The position numbers and the translations under genes were made by a program. Shown piece by piece: positions 40,517-49,648 of a stretch of 64,000 nt of DNA; the stretch's first letter is position 1; the number at the start of each line of letters is the position of its first letter. Location of the stretch: positions 292,989 through 356,988 of the forward strand of contig JACRLX010000007.1 in assembly GCA_016235165.1 (NCBI GenBank), given 5' to 3'. The notes beneath the pieces are model-generated. The model was not told the origin of the DNA and made no database searches. It worked only from the letters and a program-made list of their open reading frames with translations. The stretch is from Rhodocyclales bacterium (GTDB lineage: Bacteria; Pseudomonadota; Gammaproteobacteria; Burkholderiales; Rhodocyclaceae).

Positions 40517-43267
40517 ATGGAAGCTGACCAGCCCAAGTCGGTAAAGCGCGTGCCCAGCTACTGCTACAACTGCGTTTCCGGCCCCGACCTGATGAAGGTC
40601 AAAGTGGTCGACGGCGTTGCCACCGAGATCGAACCCAACTTTGCTGCTGCCGACGTGCATCCGGCCAAGGGGCGTGTCTGCGTCAAGGCTTACGGGCTGG
40701 TGCAGAAGACCTACAACCCGAATCGCGTGCAAACGCCGATGAAGCGGACCAACCCGAAGAAGGGGCGCAACGAGGATCCAGGCTTCGTGCCGATCTCCTG
40801 GGACGAGGCGCTGGACATCGTCGCCGGCAAGCTCAGCGCGGTGAAGGCCAAGGGCCTGATCGATGACGCTGGCCTGCCGCGCGTCGCGGTGAGCCTGGGT
40901 CACGGCGGCACGCCGTCCAACTACATGGGCACTTTCCCGGCCTTCCTCCAGGCCTGGGGGGCGGTGGATTTCAGCTTTGGCTCGGGCCAGGGCGTCAAGT
41001 GCGTGCATTCGGAGCACCTCTATGGCGAGTTCTGGCATCGCGCCTTCACGGTTGCTGCGGACACGCCGAATTGCCGCTACAACATCGCGGTGGGCGCCAA
41101 TGTCGACGTTACCGGCGGCCCCTGCGCCGTGATCCGCCACGCCGATGCGCGCGTGCGCGGCTACAAGCGGGTGCAGGTCGAGCCGCACCTGACAGCCACC
41201 GGCGCCTGCTCGGCCGAGTGGGTGCCGATCCGGCCCAAGACCGACCCAGCCTTCCTCTTCGCCCTGATCCACGTATTGGTCAAGGAGAACGGGCTGGACA
41301 GGCTCGATATCCCCTTCCTGCGCGATCGCACCGCCTCGCCTTACCTCGTGGCGCCCGAAGGCCTTTACCTGCGCGATGTGCAAAGCGGCAAGCCGCTGGT
41401 TTGGGACGAAGCCACGGCGTGTGCCGTGGCGTACGACATGCCGGGCGCGGTGCCCGCCGTGGCCGGCAGCTACCGCGTCGCCCGTGCCCTCACCGTCGAT
41501 GCCGACAAGGAGCGTGTCGAGCATGCCGATGTCGAGGGCGTGACCGCCTACGAAATGCTGGCGCGACATATCGAGAAGTATTCGCCCGAATGGGCTGAGG
41601 GTGTTTGCGACGTCAAGGCCGCCACCATCCGCCGCATCGCCAACGAATACCTCGCAGCCGCCAGCATCGGCGAGACCATCGTCATCGACGGCAAGACCCT
41701 GCCGCTGCGCCCGGTGGCGGTGACATTGGGCAAGTCGGTCAACAACGGCTGGGGCGCCTACGAATGCTGCTGGGCGCGCACGGTGCTGGCGGCGCTGGTC
41801 GGCGCGCTGGAAAACCCCGGCGGCCTGCTCGGTACCACGGTGCGCCTGAACAAGACGCGCGACAACCGCCATCTGTCGGTAGCGCCGGGCGAAGACGGCT
41901 TCATGGTGCAGTACTTCAACCCGACCAGCAAGGAAGAGTGGCAGTTCCAGCCCTCGACACGCAACCTGCACCAGACCCTGGTCCCCATCGTCGGCCACAA
42001 CGGCGCCTGGAGCCAGGCGCTGGGGCCGACGCAACTGGCCTGGATGTTTCAGGACGAGCGTCCGGACGACTGGTCGATGCCGATGCCGACCCTGCCCGAG
42101 GTCTGGCTGGTGTATCGCTCCAACCCCTCGATCTCTTTCTGGGACACGCGCCATCTCGCCGAGGTCGCGGCGAAGTTTCCCTTCATGGCCTGCTTCGCCT
42201 ACACGGTGGACGAGACCAACTACATGGCCGACGTGCTGCTGCCCGAGGCCACCGACCTCGAATCGGAACAGATGATCCGCATGGGCGGCACCAAGTACAT
42301 GGAGCAGTTCTGGGACCACAAGGGCGTGGTGCTGCGCGGCAAGGCGGTCGAACCGCAGGGCGAGGCGCGCGACTTCACCTGGATCACCACGGAACTCGCC
42401 AAGCGCACCGGCCTGCTCGAAGCCTACGTCAAGGCGGTCAACAAGGGCGTGGCGGGCGTCGCGCCGCTGAAGGGCGAGGGTTACGACTTCAGCCTTTCCG
42501 GCGAGCCAAGCCCGGAGCAGATCTGGGATGCGGTCTGCCGCGCGGCGACCTTCAGCATTTCCGAAGGCCGCGAGCAACACGGCTTAGCGTGGTACCGCGA
42601 ACACGGCTTCTACACCGTGCCCATGTCGCGCCTGGAGTGGTACCTGACGCCGACCATGGAGCAGCGCGGCCTGCGTTACGAGCTGCCCTACCAGGAGCGC
42701 CTGCTGCGCGCCGGTCGCGAACTCGGTCGCCGCCTGCACGAAAAGAAGATGAACTGGTGGGATTCGCAACTTTCCGAATACACCGCGCTGCCGGAGTGGC
42801 ATGACGTGCCGGGACGCTGGATCGCCAACCTGGAAAAGGCCGGGGCCAAGCCAGAGGACTTCCCCTTCTGGCTGCTGACCACCAAGAGCATGCAGTACCA
42901 CGCCGGCGGCAATGCCGCGATCGAGGTGATGCACGAAGTGGCACAGAACCTGCGCGGACACGCCGGCGTGATCATGAACGCGAAGACCGCGGCGGGACTC
43001 AATATCGCCGAGGGGGATCGCATCGAAGTCCGCTCGCATATCGGCGCCACCTGCGGCAAAGCGGCGCTGGTGCAGGGGGTGCGTCCCGATACCTTGGTCA
43101 TCATCGGCCAGTTCGACCACTGGGCGACACCTTTCGCCAAGACCATGGCGGCGCCCAGCCTCAACAGCATCGCACCGATGTCGCTCGACCTGACCGATGC
43201 CACCGGCTCCGGCGCCGACATCGTGCGGGTTGCCGTGCGCAAGATCGAGGAGGCGAAAGCAGCATGA
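40517..43267 (+). CDS. padB: Phenylacetyl-CoA:acceptor oxidoreductase, molybdopterin subunit PadB
   Basis: A 916-residue bis-MGD enzyme subunit that oxidises the alpha carbon of phenylacetyl-CoA to phenylglyoxylate without oxygen. The N-terminal Fe-S site shows CYNC and RVCVKAYG, but the residue where a third Cys is expected is not Cys (CYNCVSGPD). The molybdopterin domains follow (FVPISWDEAL; VSLGHGGTPSNYMGTF; LPEATDLESEQMIRMGG), and the C-terminal MGD-binding barrel has GVIMNAKTAAGLNIAEGDRIEV. There is no Tat signal, so it faces the cytoplasm. It is followed by padC with a four-base overlap. Assignment rests on family plus the pad gene order. Confidence 0.9.
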   Translation: MEADQPKSVKRVPSYCYNCVSGPDLMKVKVVDGVATEIEPNFAAADVHPAKGRVCVKAYGLVQKTYNPNRVQTPMKRTNPKKGRNEDPGFVPISWDEALDIVAGKLSAVKAKGLIDDAGLPRVAVSLGHGGTPSNYMGTFPAFLQAWGAVDFSFGSGQGVKCVHSEHLYGEFWHRAFTVAADTPNCRYNIAVGANVDVTGGPCAVIRHADARVRGYKRVQVEPHLTATGACSAEWVPIRPKTDPAFLFALIHVLVKENGLDRLDIPFLRDRTASPYLVAPEGLYLRDVQSGKPLVWDEATACAVAYDMPGAVPAVAGSYRVARALTVDADKERVEHADVEGVTAYEMLARHIEKYSPEWAEGVCDVKAATIRRIANEYLAAASIGETIVIDGKTLPLRPVAVTLGKSVNNGWGAYECCWARTVLAALVGALENPGGLLGTTVRLNKTRDNRHLSVAPGEDGFMVQYFNPTSKEEWQFQPSTRNLHQTLVPIVGHNGAWSQALGPTQLAWMFQDERPDDWSMPMPTLPEVWLVYRSNPSISFWDTRHLAEVAAKFPFMACFAYTVDETNYMADVLLPEATDLESEQMIRMGGTKYMEQFWDHKGVVLRGKAVEPQGEARDFTWITTELAKRTGLLEAYVKAVNKGVAGVAPLKGEGYDFSLSGEPSPEQIWDAVCRAATFSISEGREQHGLAWYREHGFYTVPMSRLEWYLTPTMEQRGLRYELPYQERLLRAGRELGRRLHEKKMNWWDSQLSEYTALPEWHDVPGRWIANLEKAGAKPEDFPFWLLTTKSMQYHAGGNAAIEVMHEVAQNLRGHAGVIMNAKTAAGLNIAEGDRIEVRSHIGATCGKAALVQGVRPDTLVIIGQFDHWATPFAKTMAAPSLNSIAPMSLDLTDATGSGADIVRVAVRKIEEAKAA

Positions 43268-43911
43268 CCCGATATGTGATGACCATCGACCTGCGCCGCT
43301 GTGTCGGTTGCCAGACCTGCACCGCCGCCTGCAAGGGCGCCAACGCGACGCCGCCGGGCATCCAGTGGCGCCGCGTGCTCGACATCGAGAGCGGCGAGTT
43401 TCCCGACGTGCGCCGCAGCTTCCTGCCCGTGGCCTGCATGCATTGCGGCGATCCGCCCTGCGAAAGCGTCTGTCCGACGCGGGCGACCACCAGGCGTGCC
43501 GACGGCCTGGTGGCGATCGACTACGAGCTGTGCATCGGCTGCGCCAACTGCGTCATGGCCTGCCCTTACGATGCGCGTTCCATCGTCCATGAGCCTCGCT
43601 ATGCCTATGGCGATTCGCCGATGGCCTCCGAGGCCAAGCGTTTCGATCCGGCGCGCATCGGCGTCTCGATGAAGTGCACGTTCTGCAAGGACCGCATCGA
43701 CTACGCCGAACGGACCGGCAAGGTTCCCGGTGTCGATCCCGAGGTGACGCCGGCCTGCGTCAATTCCTGCATCTCCGGCGCCATGGGCTTTGGCGACATC
43801 GAGGATGCGGACAGCGGCGTCAGCAAACTGCTGGCCGGGACACAGTATTTCCGCATGCACGAGGAACTCGGCACCGAGCCCGGCGTGTATTACGTGTGGG
43901 ACAAGTCATGA
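43264..43911 (+). CDS. padC: Phenylacetyl-CoA:acceptor oxidoreductase, iron-sulfur subunit PadC
   Basis: A 215-residue DmsB-type electron-transfer subunit with four 4Fe-4S sites: CVGCQTCTAACKGAN, CMHCGDPPCESVCPT, CIGCANCVMACPYDA, and a set with KCTFCKDR...ACVNSC. It passes electrons from the molybdenum site of PadB to the membrane anchor PadD. ATGA overlaps link it to padB and padD. Confidence 0.92.
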   Translation: MTRYVMTIDLRRCVGCQTCTAACKGANATPPGIQWRRVLDIESGEFPDVRRSFLPVACMHCGDPPCESVCPTRATTRRADGLVAIDYELCIGCANCVMACPYDARSIVHEPRYAYGDSPMASEAKRFDPARIGVSMKCTFCKDRIDYAERTGKVPGVDPEVTPACVNSCISGAMGFGDIEDADSGVSKLLAGTQYFRMHEELGTEPGVYYVWDKS

Positions 43912-44828
43912 AGCCATTCAACCCCCGCGCGGTCGAGCTTGCCGCTCCCAAGCAGCAGCGCAACTGGGACTGGCGTGCCGCCGCCAACTTCATCTGCGGT
44001 GGTTCCGGCGGTGGCCTGCTGCTGTATGCCGCCTTCGCCGGTTTCGGCCGCGGGTCCGCGCTCGCCGCGCTTCTGGCCGGCATGACACTGATCGCCACCG
44101 GGCTGACCTGTGTCTGGTTCGAGATCGGCCGTCCCTGGCGCGCCCTGAACGTGTATCGCCATATCGCCACCTCGTGGATGACGCGCGAAGCCGTCGTCGC
44201 CCTGGCCGTATTCGGCTGCGGCGCGCTGGCAGTACTGACGGGCTCGGTGGTTGCCACGCTGTGTGCCGGCGTCTGCGGCGGCGCCTTCCTCTACAGCCAG
44301 GCGCGCATCCTCGCCGCCAACAAGGGCATCCCCGCCTGGCGCCATCCCGCCAGCGTGCCGCTGCTGGTGGCGACCGGGCTGGCCGAAGGGGCGGCGCTGG
44401 CGTTGGCGGTTGGCGCACTCGGCGGTGCAGCCATCGGCGCCGGATTGCTGGTGGCGGCAATGATCCTGGTCATCGTCCGTGCCTGGGCTTGGCAGCGCTA
44501 CCGCACCGGGCTGGGCAGCACCGGCGCACCCGAGGCGGCCTTGCGCGTGCTCGACGGCTTCGCGCCGCGCCTGCTGTGGCTTGGCACGGTGCTGCCGGCG
44601 CTGGCCGTGCTGGCTCTGCTGCTCGGCATGCCGGGGCAGGGGCCGGTACTGCTGCTCGTGGCGCTGCTGGCTGCGGGCAGCGGTGCCTGGCTCAAGTACA
44701 CCCTGGTAAGGCGCGCGGCCTATACCCAGGGGCTGGCCATCGACCATATCCCGGTGCGCGGGCGCGGGCCCAGCGGTCCGGCGGCCAAGCCGGGCTGGAA
44801 AATGATGCCGGACGGCAATCGCGGTTAG
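43908..44828 (+). CDS. padD: Phenylacetyl-CoA:acceptor oxidoreductase, membrane anchor PadD
   Basis: A 306-residue integral membrane protein of the DmsC/NrfD kind with eight to nine hydrophobic helices. A short cytosolic N-terminus precedes the first helix (AANFICGGSGGGLLLYAAFAG). It anchors PadBC and passes electrons to quinone. The start overlaps the padC stop. The C-terminal tail (GPSGPAAKPGWKMMPDGNRG) is hydrophilic. Confidence 0.9.
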   Translation: MKPFNPRAVELAAPKQQRNWDWRAAANFICGGSGGGLLLYAAFAGFGRGSALAALLAGMTLIATGLTCVWFEIGRPWRALNVYRHIATSWMTREAVVALAVFGCGALAVLTGSVVATLCAGVCGGAFLYSQARILAANKGIPAWRHPASVPLLVATGLAEGAALALAVGALGGAAIGAGLLVAAMILVIVRAWAWQRYRTGLGSTGAPEAALRVLDGFAPRLLWLGTVLPALAVLALLLGMPGQGPVLLLVALLAAGSGAWLKYTLVRRAAYTQGLAIDHIPVRGRGPSGPAAKPGWKMMPDGNRG

Positions 44829-44890
44829 GCGCTGGCAACAGGTATTACAAGCGGCGGGACCAACGAGTTCCGGCGAAAGGAGGAGAGGCA

Positions 44891-45463
44891 ATGTACGAAG
44901 TACGCTTTCATGGACGAGGCGGGCAGGGCGCCGTAACGGCGGCGGCAATGCTGGCGGCCGCGCTGCTCGAAGAGGGCAAGTACGCGGTGTCGATTCCGTC
45001 CTTCGGCTTCGAGCGACGCGGTGCCCCGGTGGTGTCCTTCCTGCGCTGCAGCGACAAGCCGATCCGCCAGATGACCAACATCTATGCCCCGGACTGCCTG
45101 ATCTGCGTCGATCCGACGCTGACCCGCTCGGTGGACATCTTCGCCGGCCTCAAGCCCGGCGGCACCCTGGTCCAGGCCACCAACAAGCCGCTGGCCGAGG
45201 TGACGCTGGCCCCGAACGTGGCGACGGTCGGCCTGTGCGACGCGATCGGCATCGCGCTGCAGGTATTCAAAAAGCCCATCACCAACACGTTGATGCTGGG
45301 AGCATTTGCCAGGACCACCGGCGTGGTGTCGCTGGAGGCACTCAAGCGTTCGCTGGAGGATTCCGATTTTCGCGATGCCGGGCTCAAGCAGAATCTGCTG
45401 GCGCTGGAACGCGGCTACAACGAGACGACGGTGCACACGATCGAGCGGAGGGCGGTGGCATGA
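44891..45463 (+). CDS. padE: Phenylglyoxylate dehydrogenase, gamma-type subunit PadE
   Basis: A 190-residue gamma domain of the 2-oxoacid:ferredoxin oxidoreductase superfamily (MYEVRFHGRGGQGAVTAAAMLAAALLEEGKYAVSIPSFGFERRGAPVVSF). It builds the CoA-side of the five-subunit enzyme that decarboxylates phenylglyoxylate to benzoyl-CoA. A strong Shine-Dalgarno (AAGGAGGAG) marks the start, after a 62-bp spacer from padD. It overlaps padF by four bases. Confidence 0.93.
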   Translation: MYEVRFHGRGGQGAVTAAAMLAAALLEEGKYAVSIPSFGFERRGAPVVSFLRCSDKPIRQMTNIYAPDCLICVDPTLTRSVDIFAGLKPGGTLVQATNKPLAEVTLAPNVATVGLCDAIGIALQVFKKPITNTLMLGAFARTTGVVSLEALKRSLEDSDFRDAGLKQNLLALERGYNETTVHTIERRAVA

Positions 45464-45756
45464 GGCACAACAGTTATCCGATGTTCAACCTGGCCCAGGC
45501 CAATGTACCCGACGACCTGAGCCCCGTCGCCACCGTCATGAGTCCGATGCTGCCCGGCGACTGGCGCAGCATGCGGCCGGTGGTCAATCGCGACAAGTGC
45601 GTCAAGTGCGCCGTCTGCTGGCTGTATTGCCCGGTGCAGTGCGTCGAGGAAAGGCCGGCCTGGTTCGACTTCAACCTCAAGACCTGCAAGGGCTGCGGCA
45701 TCTGCGCCAACGAGTGCCCGCAACGCGCGATCACCATGATTCCGGAGGCGTCATGA
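45460..45756 (+). CDS. padF: Phenylglyoxylate dehydrogenase, ferredoxin-type subunit PadF
   Basis: A 98-residue delta subunit with two 4Fe-4S sites (KCVKCAVCWLYCPVQCVEE and TCKGCGICANECPQRAITM). It takes electrons from the thiamine site to the flavin subunit. It starts with an ATGA overlap to padE. Downstream, a 19-codon frame bridges to padG. Confidence 0.93.
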   Translation: MRHNSYPMFNLAQANVPDDLSPVATVMSPMLPGDWRSMRPVVNRDKCVKCAVCWLYCPVQCVEERPAWFDFNLKTCKGCGICANECPQRAITMIPEAS

Positions 45757-45812
45757 TGAAGAATCGCCGTATTACCAGCGCCGACTCTCGTACCGTTCCG
45801 GAGGCCGCATGA
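45753..45812 (+). CDS. 19-codon frame bridging padF and padG
   Basis: The frame MMKNRRITSADSRTVPEAA starts at an ATG overlapping the padF stop (ATGA) and ends at a TGA overlapping the padG start (ATGA). It holds repeat copy 6 in the frame RRITSADSR. Four-base overlaps on both sides are what translational coupling would look like; the frame may keep ribosomes moving through an inserted repeat rather than make a working peptide. Confidence 0.35.
   Translation: MMKNRRITSADSRTVPEAA
45763..45790 (+). repeat. Dispersed ~28-bp repeat, copy 6 (between padF and padG)
   Basis: Contains ATTACCAGCGCCGACTCTCG, with CTC in place of TTT. It has AATCGCCGT ahead, as in copy 8. Confidence 0.55.
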
Positions 45813-47047
45813 CTACCGCCACGCTTGAAAAACAGACGCCTGCAAAGCAGAAGGTCATGCTGGTCGAAGGCAATGAAGCCGCCGCGCTGGGCGTGGCGCT
45901 GGCGCGGCCCGACATGGTGGCGGTGTATCCGATCACGCCGCAATCCTCGCTGGTCGAGCACGTCGCCAAGCTGATCGCCGACGGTCGCATGGATGCCGAC
46001 ATCGTCGATGCCGAGGGCGAGCACTCGGTGCTCTCCGTGCTGCAGGGTGGCTCGCTGGCCGGCGCCCGCACCTACACGGCGACCTGCGGGCCGGGCCTGG
46101 CCTTCATGTTCGAACCCTACTTCCGTACCTCGGGCATGCGCCTGCCGATCGTCATGTCCATCGTCACCCGCGACGGCATCACGCCGCAGTCGGTGTGGGG
46201 CGGCCACCAGGACGCGATGACCGTACGCGAGGTGGGCTGGGTGCAGGTGTATTGCGAGACCGTGCAGGAAGTGCTCGACACCACCATCATGGCCTTCAAG
46301 ATCGCCGAGCATCACGACGTGATGCTGCCGGTGAATGTCTGCCTCGACGGCAACTACCTTTCCTATGGCACCTCGCGCGTCGAGCTGCCGGACCAGGCCG
46401 AGGTCGATGCCTTCATGGGCGACAAGAACGTGAATTGGCACGTCGCCCTCGATCCGCTGCGGCCGATGGCCGTCGACCCGCTGACCGGCGGCTCCTCTGG
46501 CCGCGGGCCGTCAACCTTCGTCCGTTATCGCAAGGGGCAGTGCCGCGGCATGCAGAATTCACTGCGCGTGATCGAGGAAGTGCATGAGGAGTGGGCGAAC
46601 CGCTTCGGCCGTCGCTATGCGCCGCTGGTCGAGGACTACCGCATGGAGGATGCCGACTACGCGATCATGACCCTGGGCAGCATGAGCGGCGCCGGCAAGG
46701 ACGCGATCGACGAGGCGCGCGATGCCGGCAAGAAGGTCGGCCTGATCAAGATCAAGACCTTCAGCCCCTTCCCGGTCGAAGCGCTGATGAAGTCGCTGAG
46801 AAACGTGAAGGCGCTGGGTGTGGTCGATCGCTCGGTGGGCTTTCGCTGGAACTGCGGGCCGATGTATCAGGAGACCCTGGGCGTGCTCTATCGCCTCGGT
46901 CGGCATGTACCGTCGCAAAGCTTCATCGGCGGCCTGGCCGGCGCCGACATCACGACCACGCACTTCCATCGCGTGATCGACGAAACGGAAGCCCTGCTCA
47001 GCACCCCGGCTTCGACCGAGCCGGTCTGGCTGAACGAGAAGGATTGA
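45809..47047 (+). CDS. padG: Phenylglyoxylate dehydrogenase, alpha-type subunit PadG
   Basis: A 412-residue alpha subunit with the pyrimidine-binding domain of 2-oxoacid oxidoreductases (VEGNEAAALGVALARPDMVAVYPITPQSSLVEHVAKL; EGEHSVLSVLQGGSLAGARTYTATCGPGLAFM). The C-terminal domain ends with the transketolase-C-like part. With PadI it forms the thiamine diphosphate active site. It is followed by padH two bases later. Confidence 0.93.
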   Translation: MTTATLEKQTPAKQKVMLVEGNEAAALGVALARPDMVAVYPITPQSSLVEHVAKLIADGRMDADIVDAEGEHSVLSVLQGGSLAGARTYTATCGPGLAFMFEPYFRTSGMRLPIVMSIVTRDGITPQSVWGGHQDAMTVREVGWVQVYCETVQEVLDTTIMAFKIAEHHDVMLPVNVCLDGNYLSYGTSRVELPDQAEVDAFMGDKNVNWHVALDPLRPMAVDPLTGGSSGRGPSTFVRYRKGQCRGMQNSLRVIEEVHEEWANRFGRRYAPLVEDYRMEDADYAIMTLGSMSGAGKDAIDEARDAGKKVGLIKIKTFSPFPVEALMKSLRNVKALGVVDRSVGFRWNCGPMYQETLGVLYRLGRHVPSQSFIGGLAGADITTTHFHRVIDETEALLSTPASTEPVWLNEKD

Positions 47048-47049
47048 TC

Positions 47050-48309
47050 ATGGAACAGACCAAGTACCTTGTCGTCGGCAGCAGTCATGCCGCGCTCGAA
47101 GCGCTGACCGCGATCCGCATGCACGATCCCGACGGCAGCCTGACCCTGCTGACGCGCGATCCGCACCTGCCGTATTCGCCGACCGTGCTGCCCTATGTCG
47201 TCTCCGGGCGCTCGGCGCCCGACAATGTCTTCCTGCGCGACGAGAGCTTCTTTGCAGCGCAGAAGATCAGCCTCAAGCGCGGCAAGGCACTGAAGGCCCT
47301 GCATTCTTCGCGCAACACGGCGGAACTGGCCGACGGCAGCGAAATCACCTACGAAAAGCTGCTGCTGGCGACCGGCGCATCGCCGGCGATTCCGCCGATT
47401 CCGGGCATTGATCAGGTCAGCTACCACGTGCTGCGCACGCTGGACGATGCCACCCAACTGCATGCCGCGATGAAGGCCTCGAAGCAGGCCGTGGTCATGG
47501 GCGCGGGACTGGTCGGCATGCACGCCGCCGAGAACCTGGTCAAGGCCGGGGCCAAGGTCACCATCGTCGAAATGGCCAAGCAACTGACCGACGGCTATTT
47601 CGATGCCACGGCGGCGGCGCTGATCGAACAGGCCTTCACCGACAACGGCGCCACCATCCTCACCGGCAGCCGCGTGGTCAAGCTGGCACCCTCTGCCGTC
47701 GGTGCCACGATCACGCTGGAAAGCGGCGCCACGCTGGAGGCCGATCTGCTGCTGGTGGCCACCGGCGTCAAGCCCAATATTGATTTCCTGGTGGGCGAGG
47801 GCGCCGCGGTGGAGCGCGACAAGGGCATTCTGGTCAGCGAACGCATGCAGACCAGCGTGCCGAATGTATACGCCGCCGGCGATTGCGCCCAGGCCAAGAG
47901 CTTTTATTCCGATACCAAGGTAATGAACGCGATCCTGCCCGATGCCGCCGAGCAGGGCCGCATCGCCGGCATGGCCATGGCGGGCGATCCGGGAATCAAG
48001 GACTACCCGGGCGGGATCCCGGTGAACACCTACCACTTCTTCGGCCGCCATGCGATTTCCGTCGGCTTGAGCAAGGTGCCCGAGGGCGGGGAGGTCGTGA
48101 CGCGCTTCGATGAAGCCAGCGGCCGCTACCTCAAGGTAATTTTCCATGAGGGCCGTTTGACCGGAATCTATGGCGTGAACGAGTTTTTCGATGCCGGCGT
48201 GATGAGCCAGTTGATCCTGCGCCGCATCGACCTGGCTCCGCTCAGGGAGCGCTTCCTCGCCGAGCCGATGAAGACGGGCCGGGAAATCATGTCGCGGACC
48301 TGGAGATAG
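47050..48309 (+). CDS. padH: Phenylglyoxylate dehydrogenase, FAD/NAD subunit PadH
   Basis: A 419-residue pyridine nucleotide-disulfide-type oxidoreductase that passes electrons to NAD. The N-terminal FAD motif is degenerate (YLVVGSSHAALEALTAIR); the NAD motif VVMGAGLVGMHAAENLVKAG and the second FAD motif VYAAGDCAQAKSF are clear. It is the subunit that makes this enzyme NAD-linked rather than ferredoxin-linked. It lies between padG and padI. Confidence 0.93.
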   Translation: MEQTKYLVVGSSHAALEALTAIRMHDPDGSLTLLTRDPHLPYSPTVLPYVVSGRSAPDNVFLRDESFFAAQKISLKRGKALKALHSSRNTAELADGSEITYEKLLLATGASPAIPPIPGIDQVSYHVLRTLDDATQLHAAMKASKQAVVMGAGLVGMHAAENLVKAGAKVTIVEMAKQLTDGYFDATAAALIEQAFTDNGATILTGSRVVKLAPSAVGATITLESGATLEADLLLVATGVKPNIDFLVGEGAAVERDKGILVSERMQTSVPNVYAAGDCAQAKSFYSDTKVMNAILPDAAEQGRIAGMAMAGDPGIKDYPGGIPVNTYHFFGRHAISVGLSKVPEGGEVVTRFDEASGRYLKVIFHEGRLTGIYGVNEFFDAGVMSQLILRRIDLAPLRERFLAEPMKTGREIMSRTWR

Positions 48310-48311
48310 AC

Positions 48312-49637
48312 ATGGGCGCTTACAACACCATTGCCTTCGATGCCGCCAAATGCGACGGCTGCGGCGACTGCATGACGGCTTGTGCGGAAACAAAAGTCGG
48401 CGCTGGGGATTCGGCGAGATCGCGCATCCAGATCGGCGGCGATGCCGCAAACGGCTTTGAGCTCGCGCTTTGCCGCCAGTGCGGCGACCCGAAGTGCGTC
48501 AGCGTCTGCCCGGCCGGTGCGCTGGGCAAGGATGCGGCCAGCGGGGTGATCGCCTGGGATGCGTCGAAATGCGTTGACTGCCTGCTGTGCACCGTCGGCT
48601 GCGCCTACGCCGGCATCGCGCTGGACGAGGCCACCGGCCGCGTTGCCAAGTGCGACATGTGCGAAGGCAATCCGGCCTGTGTCACCGCCTGCCCGCATGA
48701 TGCACTGAAGCTGGTGACGACCTCGCGCATCTACAACGAGGTCGGCAACTGGGAAGATTTGTTCGCCCCGGGTCTGGCCGGTTGCCAGGGCTGCAATACC
48801 GAACTCCTGATGCGCCATACCCTGCGCCGTGTCGGGCCGGACACCGTGCTGGCGACCCCGCCGGGCTGCGTGCCGGGCATGGGCTCGGTCGGCTTCAACG
48901 GCACCACGGGGACCAAGGTGCCGGTCTTCCATCCCCTGCTGACCAACACCGCGCCGATGCTGGCCGGGGTCAAGCGTCATTACAAGCGCATCGGCCGCGA
49001 GATCACGGCGCTCGCCATCGCCGGTGACGGCGGTGCTTCGGACGTCGGCTTCCAGTCGCTTTCCGGCGCGGCGGAGCGCAACGAGCAGATCCTCTTCATG
49101 GTGGTGGATAACGAGGGCTACATGAATACCGGCATGCAGCGTTCGAGCTGCACGCCCTACGGCGCCTGGACCTCGACCACGCCGGTGGGCGAGGCCACGC
49201 ACGGCAAGACGCAGGATGCCAAGAACCTGCCGCTGATCATGGTGAACCATCGTTGCGAGTACGTGGCCACCGCCTCCACGGCCTACATGGAAGATTTCTA
49301 CGACAAGCTGGACAAGGCGATCGCGGCGTCGAAACGCGGCTTCGCCTACCTGCACGTGTATTCGCCCTGCACCACGGGCTGGCGCTTCCCGACCGACCAG
49401 AACATGGAAGTGGCGCGCAAGGCCGTGGAAACCAATTTCGTCATGCTCTGGGAGTACAGCCGGGCGGGCGGCCTGCATTTCACGCGGCCGGTCGATGATC
49501 CGCTGCCGGTGACCGAGTACCTGAAGGCGATGGGGCGCTTCCGCCACCTCAGCGATGATCAGATTTCACACATACAGTCCAAGGTCGTGGAAAATCTCGG
49601 CTTTGTAAAACAATTGGCCCACGTGGCAAAGGCATAG
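48312..49637 (+). CDS. padI: Phenylglyoxylate dehydrogenase, thiamine-binding beta subunit PadI
   Basis: A 441-residue fused protein: residues 1-145 carry several 4Fe-4S motifs (KCDGCGDCMTACAET; LCRQCGDPKCVSVCPAGA; KCVDCLLCTVGCAYAG; KCDMCEGNPACVTACPHDA) and residues 160-430 the thiamine diphosphate domain with GDGGASDVGFQSLSG...NEGYMNTG. It catalyses decarboxylation of phenylglyoxylate. Just after the first cluster the codons KVGAGDSAR match the dispersed repeat in antisense. Confidence 0.93.
   Translation: MGAYNTIAFDAAKCDGCGDCMTACAETKVGAGDSARSRIQIGGDAANGFELALCRQCGDPKCVSVCPAGALGKDAASGVIAWDASKCVDCLLCTVGCAYAGIALDEATGRVAKCDMCEGNPACVTACPHDALKLVTTSRIYNEVGNWEDLFAPGLAGCQGCNTELLMRHTLRRVGPDTVLATPPGCVPGMGSVGFNGTTGTKVPVFHPLLTNTAPMLAGVKRHYKRIGREITALAIAGDGGASDVGFQSLSGAAERNEQILFMVVDNEGYMNTGMQRSSCTPYGAWTSTTPVGEATHGKTQDAKNLPLIMVNHRCEYVATASTAYMEDFYDKLDKAIAASKRGFAYLHVYSPCTTGWRFPTDQNMEVARKAVETNFVMLWEYSRAGGLHFTRPVDDPLPVTEYLKAMGRFRHLSDDQISHIQSKVVENLGFVKQLAHVAKA
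48393..48417 (-). repeat. Dispersed ~28-bp repeat, copy 7 (in padI, antisense)
   Basis: On the minus strand it reads AATCCCCAGCGCCGACTTTT. The coding strand reads it as KVGAGDSA, the same frame as the antisense copy in hscB. Confidence 0.5.
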
Positions 49638-49648
49638 GGGGAGCAGGG

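Noticed and set aside
40172..42580. 802-codon minus-strand frame opposite padB
   Set aside because: His/Arg/Gly-rich shadow composition typical of antisense frames in GC-rich DNA; padB on the plus strand has all family motifs.
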